Shown here: in pieces, positions 56,612 to 64,000 of the stretch
Position numbering within the stretch: position 1 is the first letter of the stretch
How the letters are laid out: each line of letters opens with the position of its first letter
Assembly: GCF_001905545.1 (NCBI RefSeq)
Contig: NZ_LIPD01000006.1
Location: 186,001-250,000, forward strand
Length of the DNA: 64,000 nucleotides
DNA from: Streptomyces sp. CB02056
Lineage (GTDB): Bacteria > Actinomycetota > Actinomycetes > Streptomycetales > Streptomycetaceae
Reading direction: 5' to 3'
The notes under the pieces: model-generated
Databases searched by the model: none
What the model was told of the DNA's origin: nothing
The model's input: only the letters and a program-made list of their open reading frames with translations
Program-made: the position numbers and the translations under genes

Positions 56612-59600
56612 CGGACGGTCACCTCGGTCTCGGAGCGGTGCGGGAGGGTGGGCGCGGCGGCGTCGGCGGCCCGGTCCTGGATGGTCTGGAGGCCGACCAG
56701 GTCGTCGGGCTCGGCGTCGGGGACGTCCCGGTCGAAGTGGCGCAGCACGGGCACGGCCAGGCAGACCAGCGCGAGGGCCGCCATGGCGAGGCCGAACAGC
56801 AGGTAGAGCAGTCCGATGCCGCGGCCGTCGCCGGTGCCGATGAGCCGCCCGACGCTGCCGGCGAGGGCGCCGTCGTGGTCCATCAGCGGCTGGAGGAGTC
56901 CGGGGCCGAACGGGGCGACCACGGCGAAGCCGACCGGCAGGGTCGACCAGGCGACCATGGTGTTCACGGCGATCACCCGGCCGTGGAAGCGCAGCGGCAC
57001 CTTGGTCTGCACGATGGTCGCGTAGGCGCCGTTGAGCAGGGCGAGCGCGAAGGTCATGCCGAACGCGCCGAGGGCGACCGTCCAGATCGACGGGCGCAGC
57101 CCGGTGAGCAGGCAGGCCGCGGCGACCACCAGGGTGGCGAGCAGCACCCCGCGCAGCTTCCGGCGGCGCGGTCCGCCCCAGGCCACCAACGTGATCCCGC
57201 CGAGCACGGCGCCGAGGCCGGCGGCCGTCGACACCCAGCCGGCCGCCGAGAGCGGGGCGAAGGAGAGCACGAGCGGGGTGGTGAGCAGGAACAGCGGGGA
57301 GAGGAAGACGTTCAGGACGGCGAAGTACAGCAGCATCGCGCGGAAGTGCCTGCTGCCCAGGGCCCGGCGGAAGCCTTCGCGGATCTCCGCGGCGATGCTC
57401 TCCCGGCGGGTGGAGCCCATCAGGTCGGGGAACCGGACGGCCAGGGTGACGGTGACCGCGACGGCGTAGCCGGCCACGTCGAGGGCGAGGATGCCGCCGA
57501 GTCCGATCGCGGCGAGCAGCCCGACGGCGAACAGCGGGACGAGGAACTGGGCGAGGCCGAAGGCCATCTGGACCACGCCGTTGGCTCGGCCGAGGTAGCG
57601 CTTGGGGACGAGCTGCGGCACCGCCGCGTTCCAGGCGAGCCGTTGGAAGGAGAGGGCGGCGGACAGCACGGCGATGAGCGCGTAGGCGTGCCAGACCTGG
57701 AGGCCGCCGGTGGCGTACAGCAGGAGCAGGAGGGCCTGGGTGAGTCCGGCGGCGAGGTCGCCGAGGAGCATGGTCCGGCGCCGGTCCCCCCGGTCGACGA
57801 CCGCGCCGGCGAGCGGGGCGGCGAGGATGCCGGGCACCAGGCCGCAGGCGGCCAGCAGTCCGAACTGGGCCAGGGAGCCGGTGCGCAGGTAGATCCAGAC
57901 CGGGAGGGCGAACTCGGTGAGCGCCGATCCGATCATCGACACCTGCTGCCCGGAGGCGACGGTGAGGAAGCGGCGCATGGTGGGGCGGACGGACGCCCGG
58001 TCCCCGTCCGAGGCCGGCCGTCCGGCGTCCCGGGAGAGCCCGGCCAGCCACCAGGTCGCGCTGTCCGTGCGGCGGTGGCGGTCCTCCTCCCCCGCGGCGA
58101 TCGACCGGTGGACGCCGGTGACGACGGCCGCGAGTTCGGCGGCCCGGTACTTGAGGTAGAAGTGGCCGGCCTCGTCGAGGACGACGACCGCGGTGGTGTC
58201 GGCGATCCGGTGCCACTCGCGGAAGCGCTCCTGGTAGAACTCGGTGGCCGGGTCGCGGTCGCCGCAGACCGCGATCACCGGGGCCTTGATCCGGCCGCCC
58301 TCGGTCGCGAACATCCGGGTGAAGTACCGTTCGACGTCCTTGGTGCCGGTACGGCGGTTGCGGACGATGAGCCGCAGCTGCTCCGGGTCCAGTTCGTCGG
58401 TGTCCAGGCCGGCGGCGGCCAGCCCGTTGATCATGTCCTGGTCGCTGCGCAGCCGGTCGAGGAGTTCGGCCCACCGCTCCCCGACCGCCGCGCCGCGGCC
58501 CTTGGGCCGGGCGAAGGGGAAGATGCCGCCGAGGTGGACGGCGTCGATGTCGCGGCCGGCGGCCTCGACCCGCCGGGCGATCTCGACGGCGAGGCGCACG
58601 CCGACCCCGCAGTGCCCGTACAGCACGATCCGGCCCTCGACGTTCTCGAGGATCTCGCGGGCGCAGCGGTCGGCGACCTCGTCGACGTCCATCGGCTGCT
58701 CGCCGAGTTCGTGTCCGGGGACGGCGACGGAGTGCAGTGCCCAGTCCTCCGGCAGGGCGTCGGCGAGCGGTTTGTAGATGAGGGCGCTGCCGCCGCCGTA
58801 GGGCGTGCAGACGACGCTTCCGGTGGTGCGGCGCCGCTCGGGGGTGAGGCGGTGCAGCAGGCCCCGCGGCCCCCGGTCGGCGGCCGGGTCGGCGACGAGC
58901 GCGGCGAGTTGGCGGACGGTCGGGAAGCGGAAGAGGTCCATCACGCCGACGGGTGTCGGCAGGTCGGGGAAGGCGCGGCGCAGCCGGGCGACGACCTGGG
59001 TGGCGAGCAGCGAGTGCCCGCCGATCTCGAAGAAGTCGTCCAGGGCGCCGACCGTCGCGACGTCGAGCACCTCGGCCCAGATCGCGGCGATCAGCGTCTC
59101 GGTCTCGCCCTCGGGCTCCACCCGGCCGGCGGCCGGGGCGGCGTCCTCGGGTTCGGGCAGGGCCTTGCGGTCGACCTTGCCGTGGGCCAGCAGCGGCAGC
59201 CGGTCGAGGACGACGAACCGGGCGGGGACCATGTAGTCCGGCAGGACGGCGCCGAGCTCCGCGCGCAGTTCGGCGGGGGCGGGGGCGGTTCCGCCGCCCG
59301 GGCGCTCGAGGTAGGCGACGAGGTTCTGCCTGATCCCCTCGCCCCGGACGGTCACGAAGGCCTGGGTGACGCCGGGCAGCGCGGTGAGGGCGGCCTCGAT
59401 CTCGCCGGGCTCGACCCGGTAGCCGCGGACCTTGATCTGGTCGTCGGCGCGTCCGAGGTACTCCAGCGTGCCGTCCGTCCGCCAGCGGGCCAGGTCTCCG
59501 GTGCGGTACATCCGGCCGCCGGTCGCGGTGAACGGGTCGTCGAGGAAGCGTTCCGCCGTCAGGTCGGGGCGGCCCAGGTAGCCGCGGGCGAGCCGGTGCC

Positions 59601-62139
59601 CCCCGAGGTGGAGCTCCCCGGTCACGCCGGGCGGCACCGGCCGCCGGGCGCCGTCCAGTACGTAGCAGCGCGCGCCCGCGAGCGGGGTGCCGATCGGCGT
59701 GTTCCCCGGGCCGTGGTCCTCCGGGTGGACCTCGTGGACGGTGACGCCGACCGTCGCCTCGGTGGGGCCGTAGTGGTTGAACACCGCGCACCGGCCGAGG
59801 CCGGCCAGGTCGGCGGCCCAGGCCCGGGACGAGGCCTCGCCGCCGAGCACCAGGGCCCGGTGCGGCAGCAGGCTCTCGAGCGGGGCGTCGGCGGACAGCG
59901 CGGCCAGGTGGGAGGGCGTCATCTTGAGGTAGTCGAGCCGCGACGCCTCGATGTGCCCGGCGAGTTCGGCGCCGGCGATGCGGCGGGGCAGCAGGTGGAC
60001 CTGGCCGCCGGTGGTGAGCGCCAGGTAGAGCATCGTGATGCTGAAGTCGAAGGACAGGGACTGCAGCAGGCCGTAGCGGGCGCCGGGTTCGATCCGCAGC
60101 CGGTCCCGCACGCCGGCCAGGTAGTTGAGGATCTCGCGGTGCTGCACCGCGACGCCCTTGGGCTGCCCGGTGGATCCGGAGGTGTAGATGACGTACGCGA
60201 GGTCGTCGGGGCCGGAGGCCTCCGGGAGCGGCGCGTCGTCCGGGGCGCCGTCCGGCGCCGGGGCGGCGCGGTCCACGAGCAGCTCCGCGCCCCCGTACGC
60301 GGGGAAGCGTTCCCGCAGCGCCGAGTCCGTCACCAGGACGCGCGCGTCGGCGTCCGCCACCAGGTGGGACAGCCGGGCGGGCGGCTGCTCCGGGTCCAGT
60401 GGCAGGTAGCAGCCGCCGGCCTTCAGGACGGCGACCAGCGCGACCGCCAGGTCCGGCGACTGCTCCAGGCACACCGCCACCCGGTCGTCCGGCCGGACGC
60501 CCAGCGCCCGCAGCCGCCGGGCCAGGGCCGTCGCCCTGGTGTCGAGTTCGCGGTGGGTGACGGTGGCGTCCTCGAAGACCAGGGCCGGGCGGTCGCCCGC
60601 CTGCCGGGCCGCGGCGGCGAGCAGCGCGGTCAGCGTCCGGGGGCCGCCGTCGGGGAGGTCCGGGCCGGCCGCCCAGTGGTCGAGCACGTCGGCGCGCTCG
60701 GTCGCGGTCAGCAGCGGCAGGTCCTGGACGGGCCGGTCCGGATCGGCGGCGGCCGCGGTGAGCAGGACCTCGAAGCGCTCGGTGAGCCGGCGCACGGTGT
60801 CGGCGTCGAAGAGGTCGGTGCGGTAGGTGATCAGGCCGAAGAGCCCGCCGTCCTTCTTCTCCCGGAGGTAGAACGCGAGGTCGGCGTGGCTGGTGGTGGC
60901 CGCGTGCCCGAATCCCTCCGCGGTGGCGGCGGGCGCGGCGGAGGCCGCGCGGTCGCCGTAGTTCTGGAAGGCGAAGGTCACCTGGAACACCGCCGAGCGG
61001 CTGACGTCCCGCTCGATGTCCAGGTCCGCGACCATCTGCTCGAACGGCACCTCCTGGTGGGTGTAGGCGTTCAGCGTCGTCTCCCGCACCCGGCCGACGA
61101 GCTGCCCGAAGGTGAGACCCTCCTCCAGCCGCGCCCGGATCGGCAGCATGTTGACGAACGCGCCGACCACGCCCTCCAGTTCGCGGTGGAGCCGGCCGGC
61201 CACGGCCGAGCCGACCGCGAAGTCCCGCTGTCCGGCGTGCCGGCCGAGCAGTGCCTGGAGCCCGGCCATCAGCACCATGTACGTCGACGCCCCGCGGGCG
61301 CGGGCGCACTCCGCGAGGGCCTGCACGAGCTCCGGGCTCCAGTGCAGTTCGACGGCCGCGCCGTCGTAGCCGAGCAGCGGCGGCCGGGGTCGGTCGGCGG
61401 GCAGCTCCAGGGCGGGGACGTCGGCGAGTTCGGTGCGCCAGTAGGCGCGGGAGTCGGCCAGGGCGCCGCTGTCCAGCCGGTCGCGCTGCCAGCGCGCGTA
61501 GTCCCCGAACTGCACCGGGAGCGGCGGGAGTCCGGCGTCGGTGCCGTGGGCGTGCCGGGCGTAGAGCGCGTCCAGTTCGCGGTTGAGGATGTCGATCGAC
61601 CAGCCGTCGCCGACGATGTGGTGCATGACCAGGGCGAGGACGTGGTCCTCGTCGGCGAGCCGGACCAGCAGGGCCCGCAGCAGGGGGCCGCTCGCGAGGT
61701 CGAAGGGTCTGGCGGCGAGCGCGCCGATCTCGTCCGCGGCTCTTCGTCCCGGGTCGGGGTCGTCGGAGGCGTCCACGAACTCGGCGGGGAACGGGCCCGG
61801 TTCGGCGACCAGGACCTCGGCCCTGCCGTCCTCCGTGACCGGGAAGGTCATCCGCAGCCCCTCGTGGCGCTCCACCAGGGCGGCCAGGGCGGCGTCCAGC
61901 GCCGGGCGGTCCAGCGGCCCGCGCAGCCGCCGGGCCGGGGCGAGCGTGTACGCGGTCGCGCCGGGCGTGAACTGGTCCATGAACCAGAGCCGTTCCTGTC
62001 CGCTGGACAGTGGCGGCGCGCTGTCCGCAGGGCGGGGCTCGACCACCCGCACCGGGGCCGCGGCGCCCCGCAGGCGCTGGGCGAGGAGGGATCGTTTGGC
62101 GGCGGACCAGTCTGCGGGCAGGTCCCGGGTGTCGGTCAT
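56608..62139 (-). CDS. NRPS-exporter fusion C-A-T-TE-MFS
   Basis: A 1843-residue protein. C ~45-470 (MHHIVGDGW at ~173), A ~490-1000 (YVIYTSGSTGQPKGV at ~650), T ~1010-1075 (FFEIGGHSLLATQ at ~1040), TE ~1090-1340, MFS ~1380-1800. The A code read by eye is DFTKVGHVGK, a close match to known Asp codes (DLTKVGHxGK). The TE elbow is YGHCGVG (~1176) with Cys where Ser is usual, plus Asp (CGDRDP) and His (EAGHFYLKY). The C-terminal part has about 12 hydrophobic helices (for example LPVWIYLRTGSLAQFGLLAACGL and motif-A-like VVDRGDRRRTML), so synthesis, release and export are joined in one membrane-anchored chain. It lies 55 bp after the upstream NRPS. The long reading frame is uninterrupted. Confidence 0.9.
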   Translation of the reverse strand: MTDTRDLPADWSAAKRSLLAQRLRGAAAPVRVVEPRPADSAPPLSSGQERLWFMDQFTPGATAYTLAPARRLRGPLDRPALDAALAALVERHEGLRMTFPVTEDGRAEVLVAEPGPFPAEFVDASDDPDPGRRAADEIGALAARPFDLASGPLLRALLVRLADEDHVLALVMHHIVGDGWSIDILNRELDALYARHAHGTDAGLPPLPVQFGDYARWQRDRLDSGALADSRAYWRTELADVPALELPADRPRPPLLGYDGAAVELHWSPELVQALAECARARGASTYMVLMAGLQALLGRHAGQRDFAVGSAVAGRLHRELEGVVGAFVNMLPIRARLEEGLTFGQLVGRVRETTLNAYTHQEVPFEQMVADLDIERDVSRSAVFQVTFAFQNYGDRAASAAPAATAEGFGHAATTSHADLAFYLREKKDGGLFGLITYRTDLFDADTVRRLTERFEVLLTAAAADPDRPVQDLPLLTATERADVLDHWAAGPDLPDGGPRTLTALLAAAARQAGDRPALVFEDATVTHRELDTRATALARRLRALGVRPDDRVAVCLEQSPDLAVALVAVLKAGGCYLPLDPEQPPARLSHLVADADARVLVTDSALRERFPAYGGAELLVDRAAPAPDGAPDDAPLPEASGPDDLAYVIYTSGSTGQPKGVAVQHREILNYLAGVRDRLRIEPGARYGLLQSLSFDFSITMLYLALTTGGQVHLLPRRIAGAELAGHIEASRLDYLKMTPSHLAALSADAPLESLLPHRALVLGGEASSRAWAADLAGLGRCAVFNHYGPTEATVGVTVHEVHPEDHGPGNTPIGTPLAGARCYVLDGARRPVPPGVTGELHLGGHRLARGYLGRPDLTAERFLDDPFTATGGRMYRTGDLARWRTDGTLEYLGRADDQIKVRGYRVEPGEIEAALTALPGVTQAFVTVRGEGIRQNLVAYLERPGGGTAPAPAELRAELGAVLPDYMVPARFVVLDRLPLLAHGKVDRKALPEPEDAAPAAGRVEPEGETETLIAAIWAEVLDVATVGALDDFFEIGGHSLLATQVVARLRRAFPDLPTPVGVMDLFRFPTVRQLAALVADPAADRGPRGLLHRLTPERRRTTGSVVCTPYGGGSALIYKPLADALPEDWALHSVAVPGHELGEQPMDVDEVADRCAREILENVEGRIVLYGHCGVGVRLAVEIARRVEAAGRDIDAVHLGGIFPFARPKGRGAAVGERWAELLDRLRSDQDMINGLAAAGLDTDELDPEQLRLIVRNRRTGTKDVERYFTRMFATEGGRIKAPVIAVCGDRDPATEFYQERFREWHRIADTTAVVVLDEAGHFYLKYRAAELAAVVTGVHRSIAAGEEDRHRRTDSATWWLAGLSRDAGRPASDGDRASVRPTMRRFLTVASGQQVSMIGSALTEFALPVWIYLRTGSLAQFGLLAACGLVPGILAAPLAGAVVDRGDRRRTMLLGDLAAGLTQALLLLLYATGGLQVWHAYALIAVLSAALSFQRLAWNAAVPQLVPKRYLGRANGVVQMAFGLAQFLVPLFAVGLLAAIGLGGILALDVAGYAVAVTVTLAVRFPDLMGSTRRESIAAEIREGFRRALGSRHFRAMLLYFAVLNVFLSPLFLLTTPLVLSFAPLSAAGWVSTAAGLGAVLGGITLVAWGGPRRRKLRGVLLATLVVAAACLLTGLRPSIWTVALGAFGMTFALALLNGAYATIVQTKVPLRFHGRVIAVNTMVAWSTLPVGFAVVAPFGPGLLQPLMDHDGALAGSVGRLIGTGDGRGIGLLYLLFGLAMAALALVCLAVPVLRHFDRDVPDAEPDDLVGLQTIQDRAADAAAPTLPHRSETEVTVR

Positions 62140-62194
62140 CGGCAGTCCATTCGGGCGTGGAGCGGGGCGGTCGCGGAAGGGCGGTCGGCGGCGG

Positions 62195-64000
62195 TCAACG
62201 CCGCTCTCGCACGACGGCGGCCAGGGCGGCCGGGGTGGAGGCGTCGAAGAACAGGTCGAAGTCGAGTTCGACCCCGAACGCGGCGCGGATCCGGGCGGTG
62301 ATCTGGATGATCGTCAGCGAGTGCCCGCCGAGGTCGAAGAGGTCGTCCTCCGGGCCGATGCCGGAGGCGCCCAGGACCTCCTCCCAGATCGCCAGGACGC
62401 CCGCGGTGACCTCGTCGGCCGCCACGGGACCGGCCGCGGCGGTGCGCGGCGGGGCGGGCAGGGCGCGCCGGTCGAGCTTGCCGCTCGCCGTGAGCGGCAG
62501 GCGGTCGAGGGCCACGAACTGCCGGGGCACCATGACCGCGGGGAGGGTGCGCAGCAGGTGGTCCCGCAGGTCCGCGTCGGACGGCGGTTCGCCGCCGGGT
62601 GCGGCCACCCGGTAGCCGACGAGCGCGGGTTCCCCATCGGCCTGCCCGCACACGGCGACGGCGGCCGCGGCGACCGCCGGGTGGCCGAGCAGCGCGGCCT
62701 CGATCTCGCCCAGTTCGATCCGGTGGCCGCGGATCTTCACCTGGTCGTCGATCCGGCCGTGGAACTCCAGTTCGCCGTCCGGCGTCCACGCCGCGAGGTC
62801 ACCGGTGCGGTACATCCGGCCGCCGGTTCCGGCGAACGGGTCCTCGACGAAGCGTTCCGCCGTCAGTTCGGGGCGGCCGCGGTAGCCGTCCGCGACGCCG
62901 TCGCCGCCCAGGTGGAGCTCGCCGGGGATCCCGATCGGCAGCGGCCGGCCGTCCGCGTCCAGGACGTACGCCCGGGTGTTGGCGACCGGCCCGCCGATCA
63001 CCACGGCCTCCGGTCCGGCCGGGACGTCGGCGCAGGTCGCGTAGATCGTCGCCTCGGTCGGGCCGTACCCGTTGATCAACCGCCCGAGGGAGCCGCGGAG
63101 TTCGCGGGCCAGCGGCAGCGGCAGGGCCTCCCCGCCGACGATCCCGGTCAGCCCGGCCGGCAGCGGCCCGGCGCTGAGCAGCACGCGCCAGCCCGCGGGG
63201 GTCGCCTGGAGGTGGGTCACGCCCTCGCGCCGGACCAGCCCGACCGTTCCGGGCGCGTCCAGGGCGGCGCCCTCCGGTGCGAGGACCAGCCGACCGCCGG
63301 TGACCAGTGGCAGCAGGATCTCCAGCCCGGATATGTCGAAGGAGAGCGAGGTCAGGCCGAGCCAGACGTCCCCGGGCCCCGAGCCCAGCCGTTCGGCGAA
63401 GGAGGTCAGCAGGTTCACCAGCGCCCGGTGCCCGATCTCCACTCCCTTGGGCCGCCCGGTCGAGCCGGAGGTGTACAGCACGTAGGCGAGGTCGCCGGGC
63501 GGGGTGGGCGCCGCCGCGGACCCCGGCTCGGCGCGGGCGCTCCCGAGCCGGAGGACGGCCGGTGCCGCCGCCACCACGTCGGGGGCGGGCTCCCGGTCGG
63601 CGACCAGCAGGGCCGCGCCGGAGTCGGCGAGCACGAAGGCGAGCCGCTCGGCGGGGTGTCCGGGGTCGATCGGCAGGTAGGCGGCCCCGGCGGCGTGCAC
63701 CGCGAGCAGGACGGCGGGCAGGTCGGCGGAGCGCTCCAGGTGCAGGGCGACGACGTCGCCCCGGCCGACCCCGGCCCCGCGCAGGACGGCGGCCAGTTCC
63801 TCGGTCCGCGCCACCAGCGCCCGGTAGGTCAGCCTCGCGGCGCCCGCGCTGACGGCGGGGGCGTCCGGCGTCTCGGCGGCCCGCTCCCGCACCAGGTCCA
63901 GCACGGTGCGCTCGCGCGGGTAGGAGCGGGCGGTGGCGTTCCACCCGTCCGTCACCAGGTACCGCTCCTCCGCGCCCAGCACCGGCAGGGCGCTCAGCGG
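62195..64000 (-). CDS. NRPS, C-terminal part (C end)-A-T, 5' part beyond window edge
   Basis: At least 600 residues are visible. The reading frame stays open to the right edge; the last bases code LSALPVLGAEER, typical of the end of a C domain, so an upstream C domain and possibly more modules lie outside. The A domain shows YVLYTSGSTGRPKGVEIGH, YRTGDLAAW and LTASGKLDRRAL. The T domain has DLGGHSLTIIQI, and the protein ends at VRERR. The A code read by eye is DILQIGGIYK, nearest to Gly-type codes (DILQLGLIWK), a tentative call. It is upstream of the C-A-T-TE-MFS gene in the same operon. Confidence 0.88.
   Translation of the reverse strand, partial: PLSALPVLGAEERYLVTDGWNATARSYPRERTVLDLVRERAAETPDAPAVSAGAARLTYRALVARTEELAAVLRGAGVGRGDVVALHLERSADLPAVLLAVHAAGAAYLPIDPGHPAERLAFVLADSGAALLVADREPAPDVVAAAPAVLRLGSARAEPGSAAAPTPPGDLAYVLYTSGSTGRPKGVEIGHRALVNLLTSFAERLGSGPGDVWLGLTSLSFDISGLEILLPLVTGGRLVLAPEGAALDAPGTVGLVRREGVTHLQATPAGWRVLLSAGPLPAGLTGIVGGEALPLPLARELRGSLGRLINGYGPTEATIYATCADVPAGPEAVVIGGPVANTRAYVLDADGRPLPIGIPGELHLGGDGVADGYRGRPELTAERFVEDPFAGTGGRMYRTGDLAAWTPDGELEFHGRIDDQVKIRGHRIELGEIEAALLGHPAVAAAAVAVCGQADGEPALVGYRVAAPGGEPPSDADLRDHLLRTLPAVMVPRQFVALDRLPLTASGKLDRRALPAPPRTAAAGPVAADEVTAGVLAIWEEVLGASGIGPEDDLFDLGGHSLTIIQITARIRAAFGVELDFDLFFDASTPAALAAVVRERR

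Noticed and set aside
53477..61309. One continuous minus-strand frame of 2610 codons joining the C-A-T gene to sequence within the C-A-T-TE-MFS gene
   Set aside because: Only the last ~1044 codons read as NRPS. The upstream part is out of frame with the TE-MFS protein, and a GTGA overlap start fits at 56611.
56638..62301. 1887-codon plus-strand frame opposite the NRPS-MFS fusion
   Set aside because: Antisense shadow with no domain.

Overview
The window looks like chromosomal DNA of a Streptomyces- or Kitasatospora-type actinomycete. GC content is very high, GTG starts and 1-4 nt GTGA/ATGA overlaps are common, and the genes include an FprA-type ferredoxin reductase, XRE and TetR regulators, a class IV-type lanthipeptide system, an ATP-grasp RiPP system and modular PKS/NRPS genes. 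I saw no rRNA, tRNA, CRISPR array, transposase or phage gene. Species cannot be set from the sequence alone.

Left part (1-17.7 kb). A lanthipeptide pair lies at the left edge: a 55-residue precursor gene and a lyase-kinase-cyclase synthetase cut by the edge. Next come a squalene/phytoene-synthase-like gene, a two-TM protein with C-terminal cysteine pairs, a styrene-monooxygenase-like flavoprotein, an XRE-PPOX fusion, a fold-type IV aminotransferase, an MFS exporter, fprA, a TetR regulator, an orphan sensor kinase, a DUF302 protein, a tandem universal stress protein, a ProC-like reductase and ilvE. This is mostly ordinary accessory and housekeeping DNA.

Fatty-acid-like operon (17.7-25.5 kb, minus strand). 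Eight genes are tightly packed, several translationally coupled: PaaA-like di-iron protein, radical SAM protein, dedicated ACP, KAS II, FabI-like reductase, KAS III, alpha/beta hydrolase and acyl-AMP/CoA ligase. A hotdog protein is divergent. No dedicated ketoreductase or dehydratase is present, so the operon would need primary FAS for those steps, and two unusual oxidative or radical enzymes act on the chain or on something attached to it.

Hybrid PKS-NRPS (26.9-43.0 kb, plus strand). An MFS gene precedes a 4394-residue megasynthase with order AL-KR-ACP-KS-AT-ACP-AMT-MOX-C-A-T, then a stand-alone TubC-docking/condensation protein. An aminotransferase and a luciferase-like monooxygenase after one malonyl extension imply an alpha-hydroxy-beta-amino acid of the microginin/bestatin type. 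No thioesterase is seen; the terminal C protein may release the product.

Graspetide cassette (43.1-47.1 kb). Precursor (tgmA), ATP-grasp ligase (tgmB) and PCMT-like methyltransferase (tgmC) form an overlapping operon divergent from an XRE regulator. It is bounded by strong hairpins, has a perfect 16-bp inverted repeat between the divergent genes and a 14-bp perfect hairpin inside the first codons of tgmB.

Right part (47.4-64 kb). A glycine-rich secreted protein with an LPETG sorting signal, a GNAT acetyltransferase and an APH-like phosphotransferase precede a second NRPS locus: a plus-strand A-T-C protein converging on a minus-strand operon of an NRPS cut by the right edge, a C-A-T-TE-MFS fusion whose thioesterase carries Cys in place of Ser, and a C-A-T module. 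Adenylation codes read by eye suggest Gly-like, Asp-like and basic (Lys/Arg-like) substrates. The exporter fused to the terminating module is the most unusual single protein in the window.
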